NCBI GenBank assembly: GCA_009746045.1
Contig: RPFO01000213.1
Coordinates: 5,367,817-5,397,816, forward strand
Length of the DNA stretch: 30,000 nt
From: Mesostigma viride
Taxonomy: Eukaryota; Streptophyta; Mesostigmatophyceae; Mesostigmatales; Mesostigmataceae
Direction of reading: 5' to 3'
Shown in pieces: positions 17,940-27,531 of this stretch; the first letter of the stretch is position 1, and the number at the start of each line of letters is the position of its first letter. The translations under genes and the position numbers were made by a program. The notes under the pieces are model-generated. The model was given only the letters and a program-made list of their open reading frames with translations, was not told the origin of the DNA and made no database searches.

Positions 17940-18440
17940 ATGCTCCCCGCGACGCGACCAGTCCATCTCGCGTTATCATGTCCCGCATTTCGCGATCCAC
18001 GCGTCGGCCTCGCCGCGACGGCCACCCTCTTGATTCTGCTCTCGCTATCCGCTGGGGAAATCCCCCGAGCGGCTTCCTCCCACGACGAGCCCTCCAACAG
18101 ACGACCGCATGGCCATCACGGGGCGGCCGCTGGCCGATCTCCGGACGGGTCAGGCTCCTGCCCCACCGCCTGCCGTGGCAACGGGGGCTATTGCGACGAC
18201 TCCCGGGGCGTGTGCGTATGCCCTCCCCTGTACTCTGGCGAGGACTGCTCCGTGTTCCTGGCGCCCAGCTGCCGCGTGCACACGAACTACACGCTCCCGT
18301 GTGCTAGCGACAGTGCGAGCAGCATTCCCAAGCCCTGCATGTGCGCGATGGAGTGCGAAAGTGCGCTGGGCGTTGTCCCGATGGACGAGCGTTGCCTGGC
18401 GTACGTGCCCCCTCAAGGGGACACACCGAGTTTGGCCGAG
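17940..18440 (+). CDS. EGF/GT47 gene exon 1: membrane anchor and EGF1
   Basis: Exon 1 encodes residues 1-167. A short basic N terminus is followed by a hydrophobic segment (VGLAATATLLILLSLSAG) that acts as signal anchor and supports the ATG at 17940. EGF1 has six cysteines at 74, 78, 85, 92, 94 and 103. Phase-0 donor GAG/GTGAGG at 18441. Further donor copies follow in the intron; use of the next one (18507) would add 22 in-frame residues. Confidence 0.85.
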
Positions 18441-21400
18441 GTGAGGGGCTGGCACATGCGCACACACTTTGACGGACATATAGTGACTCATTTGAGTCTT
18501 GCCGAGGTGAGGGGCTGGCACGCTCGCACTATTAGAAATCTATAGTTACCCACTTGAGGTGGGCGGAGGTAAGGGGCTGGCACGCACGCACTGTAATAAA
18601 TCTACAGTGACCCACTTGAGTCGGGCGGAGGTGAGGGGCTGCCGCTTTAGCGCACTAACCAATGCAGAGAATGGATGGTTGCATGTGAGGGTAGCATCGC
18701 TGTACGCAGGTACAAGGGTGGCCAAGCTAGGGGCTGCGAGGCAAGTGGCGGAGGGTAGCGGTTAACTTGGCTTCGCGTGGGCGACCCTTTCTCAAGGTGG
18801 TAGGATTCCCTTGTCCTTGGAGCACCGTGGGTGGTTTGAGTATGTGATCCAAAGGGGCCTGGCCGAGCAGGGCTGTCGTGGAAGTGTCCCCGTTTTGTGG
18901 GAGTGTTGTTGCCTTGTGGAAGTGTCGCCGTCTTGCACGATCTTGCACGAGTCGTGATCGGAAGCGATGCGTACTTCTATAATGACCACTAGGGTAGTGC
19001 TAGTGGCATTCTATATGTGGCATTCTATATTTATGCGTACTTCTATAATTACCACTAGGGTAGTACTAGTGGCATTCGTTGAGTACCTGGCGGTGCCCCC
19101 GCATGACCGGTGCCGGCTCCGTGGAAGGATCCTTAGCCCTTTTTACCCTTCCCTTGCCCCCGTAACGGTGGATACCCCACATCAGATTCTCCTCTCATCC
19201 CAGGTGGCCGGATCACTGGCCTTGTAATCCCTATAAAGACCCCATAAAGTCCCTGTAAAGTATGACTCTGGGTTCTTACTTAGTCCCTACCCACTGCCCC
19301 CCCCCCCCCGTGACAGGTGGCGCGCGCGCTGGCCTCGGCGCGCCTGGTCCAGCGGCGCTCCGCGCCCATGAAGATGTGCCAGCGGGGGAGCCACCGCGCA
19401 CCCGACAGCATAAGCAACCACCACGGCCACAACAATAATGACAATAACGCGCTCAGGGGTGGAGGCGGGGGCGGGGGGGATCGGGCTCATGAGGCCACCC
19501 CGTACATGCTTCACCCTGGCCGAGAGGAGCTCTGTATGGACCTCCAGCAGCCCGCGCCGCAGGGGGGCGGGGAATCGCCCATGGCGGCACGGCCGCTGTA
19601 CGAGTGCCACCTGTCCTGCTCGGGTCACGGGTGGTGCCGCGCCATGGTCACGGGGCAGCCACCCATGTGCGTGTGTTTCCCAGGGTATGAGGGGCGCGGG
19701 TGCGAACGGGACAAGCCGACCTGGTGCCCTGCGGCATGCAACCTCAGGGGGGTAGGTGCCGCATACTAATAACATGATTTGACAAACTAATGTACGAGTG
19801 CGTGTCGTCATCAAGAATGAGAAGTTACTCATGTGTGATAAGCAACAGGATTGGATCCGCGAAACAGGAACCACCCGAGCAAGTAGGTACAGCGAAGTAG
19901 GAAGCACGCTAGCAAGTAGGTACAGTGAGACATACATACAACTGCGTACGTGATTGCATTTATTACTGCAAATACATACATTGTTTGCGTGAAGAAATTG
20001 GGCTCATGAGTGTGCGGAGAGGGTGTGCTTTGTAGCATTTCAAATGTGGCTGCACTTGGTCACCTGTGTGTGTTCTTCTGTCCGCCCGCACGTGTTTTGA
20101 TTCCACCCTTATTGGCCCAAAGGTGTTCGCCAAGGGACAAGGGGGTGGTGCATCCGCTTCGTCTTCGGCATGTTTGTCATAAGTGCGGTTAGCGTGTCGC
20201 ACTAGCCACACTTGGTGATACCCGCAATGTCGCTATGTGGTCAGTGCTTGGTGTAGGAAAACCAACTGCGTGGTCACCACATGCGTGATAGAAAACCTGC
20301 ATTCCAAGGGTTCCCTCACACGTATGTCATCCCTGAGCAACCCCTTCCCCCCCTCTCCCCCCCTCCCCCCCCAATCCCACCCCACTGACCCCCCTCCGCC
20401 CCAAACACACTCACACACACGCACACACACAAACCTCCCAATCCACCGACCCACCCACACTACCCTACCCCTCTTGCTGTCCCCCACTTCCGTCCCCCGC
20501 TCCCCCCCTGCAGGACTGCATCCAAAGCTTCTGCCGATGCCACGCGGGCTACTTTGGCATGGACTGCGCCTACGTGGCAGACGCCAGCCGCCCCTCGGGC
20601 CGCGCTCTCTGGTGGGAGTGGGAGCACGGGGAAGCCTCGCTCTCCCGCCCCTCGATATTCGTGTACGACCTGCCCGGCTCGTTCAACATCCACCTGGCGC
20701 TCTCTGCGACCGCGGGGGCCGCGCCCAGGGACTTCATGCGGGCCATCTCCCCCGCGTTCCTGGAACGTGTTCTGGCGTCCCGGCACCGCACGGCCGACCC
20801 GGCCACCGCGGATTACTTCTTTGTCCCCGTCCTGGGGGATGTCGTGTACGGGCGGATCGCAGAGGCACTCCGCTGGGTGCGGGACAACCACCCGGAGACT
20901 TGGGACCGGGGGAGAGGGAGGGGGGAGGGGGAGGGGGAGGGTGAAGGGGGGGGAGAGGAAGGGGCTGAGGGGGGTGGGGCGCGGGCAGACCACCTCGTGT
21001 TGGTCACGCATGACTCGGGCGCGACGGCATATTTCTGCGAGAAGCACATGTCGCGGTGAGTGAGCACGGAGAGATATGCTTAGGTCAACAGCTGCTGCAA
21101 CCAAGTTTTTACTCCAGAGCTAAATAGACTGGCAAACGTATTGTAACTTGAGGTGCACAGCGTTGCTGTGATGCTTGTTACTATTTTTAGCAGTATCTTC
21201 CTGAAGTTTGCCTGGTATTCTACTAGTGAGATTTGTTTCTGCTTTCTCGCTTGCTTGTGTTGTATTTTGGGTCTTAGCATTAAAGCTTGGTGTCGTGTTT
21301 CTTGTCTTGGCGTTAAATCTTCATGTCGCATTTCGTGTCGTAGTGTTCATATTGGTGTTGTATTTTGTGTCTTCGCACCAAGTCTTGGTGATAGCGTTCA

Positions 21401-24400
21401 ATCTTGGTGCTTGTGTGCTTGCAGTCACGTCGCTGTGCTGTTTGACATTTGAGCTGTGCATGCGTGTGCGATGGGTGGGAAGGGGAGAAGCTGGTAAATT
21501 CCCCCCTGGGATTCAAGTCACAGTGATTGGAGTGCCTGAAGCCTCCTATTTGCCCAGTCCTGTTCAATCCACGCAACGAACCCTTCGGTCCTCATCCTTT
21601 TCTACAGCTGCACGCTGCCCGTCTCCTATGGCGGGGAGATCATAAATAAAGTTTTGTTTATGAAACAACTTAAGGTTTTGTTGTCAGAGATTCTCGCGAA
21701 AGTTGCGCAAGTTCAGCCATTCACGAGTACCGAGTTGGGTTTGGCGCTCGAATGAGTTGGACCGGACTTACAACGTAAACCCAAGTGGCGACATGAACCG
21801 AACTTAATGCGCGAAGCTAACTTAATGCGCGAAGCTAACTTGATGCGCGAAGATAACTTAATGCGCGAAGCTAACTTGATGCGCGAAGATAACGTACCGA
21901 TTGCGAGGAACTTACGATTATTACTCCTTTCCTACCATTATTACTTCTTTCTTAATGAACAGCTTCAGTCCATGAAGTGACCACGCAGGTATCAGTTTCG
22001 AAAGAACTTGTCATGACTTCTTTTTTCAACGAATTCTTTCCAAATGGCTGCACAGGTACCGCCTGTTTGCGGAGACGGTCATGGGCCTGCCATCACGCTC
22101 GCTGATGGAGGAGTACCAAGAACTCGGCCGGCGCGTCATCTTCCTCCAGCACATGGGCATCACGCTGCCGATGGAGGCGTCGGGGTGGAAGGCGTGCACG
22201 CGGGCGCCCGTGCCGCAGCATGGGCAGGCGCGGCTGCTGCCGACGTTCCTGCCGGGGAAGGACATCCTTATCCCGCCCGACACGGTGCGTTCGTTGTAGA
22301 AGAGGATAAGTGCGGGCTGTATAGTGATCTGAGGGACGGGGTTGCTTCTACGACTGCGCGACACACTGTGGCTAAAGGATCAGTAAATGATTCTAGAAGG
22401 CTTGTGGAAAGAATCAGTAAAGGTTTCTGAAAGGCCTGGACTGCCAGGGATGATGCCAATCAAGGCGCCACCCGACATGTGCATTCCTACCAAGGGATTG
22501 GTAGGAAATATCACTTCAATGACATGCCCCAGAACACGGCGCAACATGATGATGTGGTGAAAGACTTATAAGTAAAAGTGTGAAGACTTAAATGTAAGCT
22601 ACAAGTAACAGTAAATGGTAGGGATGGGGACACCCCCGATACTGCCTGACATGGCATATAGCGGGATTTACTTATGCTGGAAATGGGGGGGCTACACATG
22701 CCGAGAATGAGGGATAAACACATGCTGGGAGCTTTATATGCCTGGACAGTAGGCTACATACAGGCAGTAATTTCAATAGCATACCTCTGGCCCGAAACAT
22801 GTATTCATTGCCAACACTGGCAACAGTGGCCAGTTTCAGCGGATTTTCCCTCTGCTGCCAAGGGGGGGGCGCCCGTGAGCCAAGTCTCAAAGCTGGTGTG
22901 TCTGGCGAGCTAGTTTGATGCCCAGCTGCCGGCATGCCCTCTTGGGACGCGTGGCAGCGGCCAGGTCTCACCATAGGACTCCGTTTGCTTAGCTGTCCAG
23001 TAGCTCTGATGCATCCACTTTGTACTAGGGTGAGTGGGTTCCAGCAGAGAGCTCATTAGGGCTGGAGTATTTTTACTTTCTTGCATTGAGTATTTCTACT
23101 GTCAGGCATACCAGCATACCGTCCATTGCTTTTTACCGCGGCAGTCCTTTGCCGGCAGTCCTTTGCAAAAGCGTAACCTGTAACATGTGACTCTTCTATA
23201 AATCGCCTGCTACTGACGCCTCTGACGACTATCCCTGTCTGTCTCTGTGTCCTCTAGTTTCCATGCTTCCGGACGCCTCTGCCGACCTTCCCTGTTGACT
23301 CTTTCCGCCGCCCCCACCAATCGCTGCGGCCTGCGTGCCAAACCTGGCCCCTCGTCTGCTTTCGTGATCTGGGCACCCCCCCTGCAGGGGCTGGAGGACG
23401 TGTCCCTGGCGTCCCCCTTCATGCAGGCGGCGCCGCAGGAGCGGACCATCCTCATGTACTTTGCGGGCGAGGTGCCGCGGCCCACGCACCCGACCGTGCG
23501 CAGCAAGGTGTTTGATGCGGTGCGGCGGCCGGATGGCAGCTTTAGTCCCGACGTGATGCTCATCGACACGCTGCGGCAGGGGAAGGACCCCAAGTACTAT
23601 CAGCACATGGCGCAGTCCGTGTTCTGCCTGGGGCTCCCTGGGAAGTCTGATGTAAGTGCCTGGACGGTGCGGTTACGTAACCGTTGTGGTTCTTATCAAA
23701 TTACAGTGTGTCACAGGTACTTGTCATTTGTACTTGTCATAGTAAAACAATGTCGACTATGTTCTTGGAGCAACTCCTTATCTAGCTCCGAGCGACTCCT
23801 TATCTAGCTCCAGGCTCCTTGTCGCAACCCTCGAATACCCCGACTTCTCCCATGGGATGGGTAAGCCTGTTACTCCCGGTGCATTGAGTGGTTTACCCGA
23901 GCGTGCTGCTCATGGACTGTTTCGGGGTCTCTGTCACATCTTCCTTTCTGCCAGCCCCTTTGCCAGCCCACTTTTCTTTTTTAATTGTGATTGGCACGCC
24001 CATGTCCCATTCCAGGCCTGCATGGGCACCCCGTTTTAGCCTGCATGCCTCATAAAGCATGTGTGCTACCGGTCATGGTCTTCCTTGTTTTTAAACGCAC
24101 GTGTCCAGATGCAAGTAGATGTTGTCAGATATGTGGTTTAAAACATTGTTTAAGTAGGAATGTTGTTGAAAATCTGCCGTTGGAAAATTTTCCTCGTGGT
24201 AGGAAGGCACTCCCATTGACCTTAGCTTCAGCCAACCAAGTAGGGCAGGAATCTCAGATCTGGGCAGGTAGCGTTTTCACGTTTGTTGGTTTCTGACGGC
24301 CATACAGGGCGGTGCTTGTGATACTTGACACAGGGCGGTGCTTGTGATACTTGACACAGGGCGGTGGATGTGGTGCTTGATACAGGGCGGTGCATGTGAT

Positions 24401-26203
24401 TCTAGATATAGTAACATCAATCTCATGTCTATAAGTGGTCATTGTACTATGTATTCATCATGGGACATAATCATCCTTATAATACATAATTTTACCATGG
24501 TTGTCTCATCGATAATAGTGCCGTTCTATAATTAAATTGAATTAAATTAAATCATAACATGACTCCGTTTGGAGATCATGTAGCACGTATGCCATGGCTG
24601 ATTGGGGTGGGTGGGAACTCAGCCGCGAAAAACTAGCTAAGCTAACTCTAATCTAAGCTACAAAAATCTAACTCCTCTACTGACTACTCAGCAAAGCCAC
24701 CCTTCCTATGGGTGGGGGGGGGGGCTTGCCCAAAGGGGCTGGCGTGTGTTCCTGGACAATGGTCTGCCACCTCTTCTTGTCCTGCATAGCAGTCCATGCT
24801 AGAGAGCGTGAGGAAATATGGTGTTCAAACTGAGCTGGGACCATAAGGTCGGTCAGCATCTGGTCTGTGTAGTTGAGTACTGGTCTATACCAACCTCCAT
24901 GCCAGGCCTTTTAGGTATGATACATCATGGTGGTGCAGTCTAGTGGTATTGTTAATGGCAGGTCTACCAACCCTCCTGGGTTTGTCCTTAAAGCCAGGCC
25001 AGGTCAGGATATGCCACCCTGTCTGGCCAAGCCGCTGTGGGCCGGCCAGGCCAAGGGCAGCTACCTGACTGGTTCGGCGAAGATGTCCTACAAATGCTAT
25101 TCTACGCTGCCTAATCTCGTCAGAAATGTGAGGCATAGCCTTATACAAAGACTCGAGTGAGCGGTGCGTGGAAAACCCTACATTCAGAACCTGCCGAAGC
25201 ATCCTGGTTACCGTGCCGTCAGCCACGTGGTCAACTGGTCCGTGAGCGTGCAGGCCACGGCCCCGTACGTGAGCACCGTGAGGACCAAGACCTTGAAGAG
25301 CACTGTTTGCGGTCCTGGCCTAGGTCCTTTCCGACCGTTCTATTAGCATGCTCAATCCATCGGGTTGTCTCGTGGTTATTGCCCCCCCATCCCCTTATTC
25401 CACCCTGCTGCCCATCATTGTTTCCCGGATTATTTTCATTGTGTTCATGCGGGCACGTTTTGTACCTCTGCCGCCCGCTCCGCCAGGGCTGGGGCCGGCG
25501 CACCATCCTCGCCATCCTGCTCGGCTGCATACCGGTTATCGTCGAGGACAACCGCGCGCAGATGTTCGAGGAGGTGCTCCCCTGGGACCGTTTCTCGGTG
25601 CGTGTGGCAGAAGAAGACGTGGCCACCTTGGAGGACAAGCTGCGGTCGATCGAGCCGGAGACCGTCGCCAGCATGCAGCGCCAGCTGGCGTGCGTGTGGC
25701 CCATGCTGCTGTGGACGAGCGTGTTTGGGAGCGTGGTGGGCGCCCCCGTGGATGGGGGCGAGGCCTCGGATGCCTTTGCCATGTTGATGGAGGTGCTGAG
25801 GCGGAGAGCGGAGCTCCTCCCAGTGGACTCCTCAGCGGCGGCCGACGATGGCCCGTCATCGGTGATGCCGCAGGTGGCGGAGGACGGGTGTGTGCTGCGG
25901 GCTGGGCTAGAAGAATCGTACCGTTTGAGGGTGGGTCTGGGTGGGTCCCGCCGAGGGAATCGTGGTAGAGAGAATAGCGGTGGCAGTGATAGGGACGCGC
26001 ATGGAAGGGAGAAGCATGAGGGGGAGGGCAACGGGGGCGGCGCACCAGAGGGCGCGGTGTGCCTGTGTGCGTCACGCCACGTGAGTGCGAGGGAGTTCTT
26101 TGCCGAGAAGGCCAAGCAGGGATACCGTGTGTGTGGCAGAGGGAGGGAGAAATGGCCCCCCGGCGGCGCAGCATGCGATGGGAAGAATGATCGCCCTTGT
26201 TGA
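17940..26203 (+). CDS. EGF-like / exostosin-domain (GT47) glycosyltransferase, six exons
   Basis: Joining 17940-18440, 19317-19751, 20514-21055, 22056-22284, 23388-23651 and 25487-26203 gives an unbroken protein of about 895 aa; every junction is GT/AG and in phase. It predicts a type II Golgi membrane protein. The anchor is near residues 22-39, followed by three EGF-like modules (C74-C103, C264-C296, C304-C330). The GT47 domain starts near IFVYDLP (361-367). Hallmarks are HDSGA, PGKDILIPP, ILMYFAGE, FCLGLPGKSDGWGRR and GCIPVIVED (670-678), then LPWDRFSV. GT47 enzymes are inverting sugar transferases that act on cell-wall polymers or glycoproteins. EGF modules plus GT47 recall plant ExAD (At3g57630), which adds the fourth arabinose to extensin; orthology is an inference. 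The C-terminal 120 or so residues are low-complexity and may not belong to the fold. Confidence 0.88.
18435..18640 (+). repeat. Tandem array of 5' splice-site copies in intron 1
   Basis: Four units begin GCSGAGGTRAGGGGCTG. Their GT dinucleotides are at 18441, 18507, 18569 and 18631, with spacings of 66, 62 and 62 bp. Between them the block CACTTGAG or a close relative recurs. The first unit is the real exon 1 donor, so part of the exon end and intron start has been amplified. Confidence 0.8.
18967..19078 (+). repeat. Duplicated block with internal hairpin in intron 1
   Basis: GCGTACTTCTATAATKACCA plus AGGGTAGT and CTAGTGGCATTC occurs twice, about 66 bp apart. Each copy holds CCACTAG - 7 bases - CTAGTGG (18986-19006 and 19052-19072), and the stem is preserved in both. 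The rest of intron 1 shows nothing recognisable. Confidence 0.7.
19317..19751 (+). CDS. EGF/GT47 gene exon 2: linker and EGF2
   Basis: Exon 2 encodes residues 168-312. The acceptor is a C tract then GTGACAG at 19316. A linker rich in His, Asn and Gly (including a run of seven Gly) precedes EGF2, with cysteines at 264, 268, 274, 285, 287 and 296. The first two cysteines of EGF3 (304, 308) follow. Phase-0 donor GGG/GTAGGT at 19752. Intron 2 (19752-20513) has no gene. Confidence 0.85.
20340..20513 (+). repeat. Long C-rich tract ending intron 2
   Basis: About 170 bases of C-rich sequence with a CA/CACA section (about 20404-20432) run up to the acceptor CCCCTGCAG. It is an unusually long polypyrimidine-like tract before an exon. 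Confidence 0.75.
20514..21055 (+). CDS. EGF/GT47 gene exon 3: end of EGF3 and first half of GT47
   Basis: Exon 3 encodes residues 313-492 and two bases of codon 493. It completes EGF3 (cysteines 314, 319, 321, 330). It then enters the catalytic region at IFVYDLPGSFNIHL, with FLERVLASRHRTADPATADY and FFVPVLGD. A Gly/Glu/Arg run at 443-470 interrupts the domain before HLVLVTHDSGATAYFCEKH. Donor CG/GTGAGT at 21056. Confidence 0.88.
20904..20987 (+). repeat. In-frame GGGGAG repeat in the GT47 coding sequence
   Basis: Purine-only repeats (mostly GGGGAG and GGGGGAGAGG variants) encode about 28 residues of Gly, Glu and Arg. They sit between two conserved GT47 blocks. The length keeps the frame, so it is a tolerated surface-loop expansion or a variable microsatellite. 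Confidence 0.8.
21801..21890 (+). repeat. 18-bp tandem repeat, five units, intron 3
   Basis: The unit AACTTAATGCGCGAAGCT is repeated five times with T/G and C/A variants. Intron 3 (21056-22055) otherwise holds AT-rich, T-rich sequence and no gene. The unit resembles the ACTTAAGGCGTGAA motif at 227-401. Confidence 0.85.
22056..22284 (+). CDS. EGF/GT47 gene exon 4
   Basis: Exon 4 completes codon 493 (CG/G, Arg) and encodes residues 494-569: YRLFAETVMGLPSRSLMEEY to LLPTFLPGKDILIPPDT. PGKD-x-x-IPP is a conserved GT47 block. Acceptor TGCACAG at 22055, donor ACG/GTGCGT at 22285. Intron 4 (22285-23387) shows no gene; GGCAGTCCTTTGC is doubled near 23142-23167. Confidence 0.87.
23388..23651 (+). CDS. 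EGF/GT47 gene exon 5
   Basis: Exon 5 encodes residues 570-657, including RTILMYFAGEVPRP and the block ending YYQHMAQSVFCLGLPGKSD. These are the typical GT47 F-x-G and F-C-L-x-P-x-G regions. Acceptor CCCCTGCAG at 23387, donor GAT/GTAAGT at 23652, phase 0. Confidence 0.88.
24304..24407 (+). repeat. 26-bp minisatellite, about four units, intron 5
   Basis: Units begin ACAGGGCGGTG at 24304, 24330, 24356 and 24382, and each is followed by a variant of CTTGTGATACTTGAC. It is intronic. The first units are nearly identical, so it is recent. Confidence 0.85.
24563..24574 (-). other. LINE 3' hairpin CTCC-AAAC-GGAG
   Basis: Four-pair stem on the minus strand with a loop variant AAAC, directly before TCATGTTATGATTTAATTTA. 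Confidence 0.6.
24677..25326 (-). pseudogene. C-terminal part of LINE ORF2 (element D)
   Basis: Minus-strand pieces align in order with element C: FKVLVLTVLTYGA, TRMLRQVLNVGF, ISDEIRQRRIAFVGHLRRTS, DLMVPAQFEHHISSRSLAWT and MQDKKRWQTIVQEHTPAPLG. The frame is broken by shifts near 25225 (VTRMLRQ enters in another frame) and near 24880. The protein stop is at 24677. There are no catalytic residues in this part. Confidence 0.78.
25487..26203 (+). CDS. EGF/GT47 gene exon 6, C terminus
   Basis: Exon 6 encodes residues 658-895. GWGRRTILAILLGCIPVIVE then LPWDRFSVRVAEEDV form the conserved GT47 C-terminal sugar-nucleotide-binding region. A helical segment (LEDKLRSIEPETVASMQRQL) follows, then a poorly conserved tail rich in Gly, Arg and Glu, and the TGA at 26201-26203. 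The acceptor CCGCTCCGCCAG ends at 25486. The gene may use an earlier end through an unseen splice. The 3' UTR should lie in 26204-26377, where I see nothing else. Confidence 0.85.
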   Translation, partial: GWGRRTILAILLGCIPVIVEDNRAQMFEEVLPWDRFSVRVAEEDVATLEDKLRSIEPETVASMQRQLACVWPMLLWTSVFGSVVGAPVDGGEASDAFAMLMEVLRRRAELLPVDSSAAADDGPSSVMPQVAEDGCVLRAGLEESYRLRVGLGGSRRGNRGRENSGGSDRDAHGREKHEGEGNGGGAPEGAVCLCASRHVSAREFFAEKAKQGYRVCGRGREKWPPGGAACDGKNDRPC

Positions 26204-26385
26204 CCTCTAGCTGACTGCAGGGTACTAGATATTACACCAGCCCTCCTGTGATCAATGTAATGATCATATCAAAGCTGGTTGTGTCATTGAGAACATCATA
26301 GCTGTGTCTCGTGTAAATTAATAAGTTAACCACATTTAATTCTGGTCTGCGCTGCATTGTCTCATTCTATACTATATCAATATAT

Positions 26386-26498
26386 TCTGATTTGGCACGC
26401 CGCAAAGGTGAAAACCATTTGCGTTCAGTGCCGGTCCGCGGAAAACGCGGAAAAACGCGATCTGCAAATGAATCCAGGCCGCGGAATCGAACTGGGGA
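26386..26498 (-). mobile_element. 5'-truncated copy of the SINE
   Basis: The 113-bp insertion is flanked by CAATATAT (26378-26385 and 26499-26506). It closely matches the 3' part of the SINE at 12908-13198, including the B box TCCCCAGTTCGATTCC, GCAGATCGCGTTTTTCCGCG, GGTTTTCACCTTTGCGG and the terminal ATCAGA. Its 5' end falls at the B box, as expected of truncation during target-primed reverse transcription. Confidence 0.75.
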
Positions 26499-26506
26499 CA
26501 ATATAT

Positions 26507-27531
26507 AGCTGCTTTCTAGCTTGTCAGTGCCTAATAAGTTATAGTTAGTTGGCTTCCGGATCCTGGGTACTGATCAACCACCCTAGTCCTTCCACGACGT
26601 TGCATGGATCGCCATGCGTCCAGGAATAGTTGTCTCACTTAAATATGAGCAGGTATAAGTTTAAGTAAGTTTAATTTTGTGAACATGCACTGAAAGCATG
26701 TCATGCTGGAGTACCGGCCCGATCGATGAGGTACGTACTCTTCTGCGCGCGGATACTGCATGCACCCGCAAAGGCAAGCTAGTGGCCGGCGTGACTCACT
26801 TGCGCCCAGGTCTAGCTGGATCCAGATGAATGCAGACAGCAACTCCGCGCGTCATCCGGACTATACAATTGTACGCTTGGCCATGATGACGGGTGTGGGG
26901 GTAGGTTGCATGGTAGCCCCCGGTAGTCCAGGAGAATAAAAAGGCTAGCTTCTCCCCGAGCCTGAGAGGTTTAGGGGCATCTCTTGTACCCAGGGGGCAC
27001 CCACAAACTAATCTAGCGCAGGTAAATCATCGATCAGCAAAATGCGCCGGGATATAATTAAGAGAGAGCATGACTTAATTAATACACGCAGGTAGCATAC
27101 GTGAACATTAGTCCTCAGTGGGATGGAAATGGAGTGGGATAGCAATCTAGCTTCTAGTTGCAGGTTTGCGGGCACCTCGGCCCAAATCACTGGTTTTGCC
27201 AAATTGGGTCACACGCGTCAACCCCACCTACTTGGGGTTGGTACCTACCTGCCATCTGTCTTTGCGAGTCATCTGCCCCCAGATTACAGACAAACCGGGG
27301 GAACATATCTTACTCCAGAACTCACCAAACTACGGCATGTTTCTGTACAAATAAAATGGATCACTTGTTTTTTCTTGTTCTCTATGTCCCAAGTCTAGAA
27401 TATGGTGGCACTTGGCACTCGGGTCAATGGCCCTAATTTGGTCACAAGCACCTTGTTTTCCACTCATCACCTGGCCACTTCCTGTCAACAGGCATTACAC
27501 CACAGTTACATAACAAATCTAGGCAGGACGC
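26507..27531. other. Intergenic region, no supported gene
   Basis: Short overlapping open frames only. It contains a CAGGAATAGTTGTCTCACTT motif (about 26621) related to copies near 10871 and 10960. A perfect 7-bp hairpin lies at 27219-27225 and 27234-27240 (CAACCCC/GGGGTTG). Confidence 0.4.

Larger units (their letters stand above)
24530..25334 (-). mobile_element. 5'-truncated LINE D, antisense in intron 5
   Basis: The insertion is bounded by CCGTTCTAT at 24521-24529 and 25335-25343. On the minus strand it holds the ORF2 C terminus, a short 3' UTR, the hairpin CTCC-AAAC-GGAG (24563-24574), TCATGTTATGATTTAATTTA and the tail. Its orientation opposite to the host gene and its distance from the exon 6 acceptor (about 150 bp) fit tolerated intronic insertions. 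Confidence 0.82.

Noticed and set aside
19287-19937. 216-residue minus-strand frame opposite exon 2
   Set aside because: Antisense to EGF2; no recognisable domain.
20237-20944. 235-residue plus-strand frame across the end of intron 2 and exon 3
   Set aside because: It reads through the C-rich tract as poly-Pro/Ser and is out of frame with the EGF3 and GT47 motifs of exon 3.
25231-26115. 294-residue minus-strand open frame opposite exon 6 and intron 5
   Set aside because: Antisense to the G/C-rich, clearly coding GT47 exon; no domain, strongly biased Ser/Pro/Arg composition, typical of a shadow frame.
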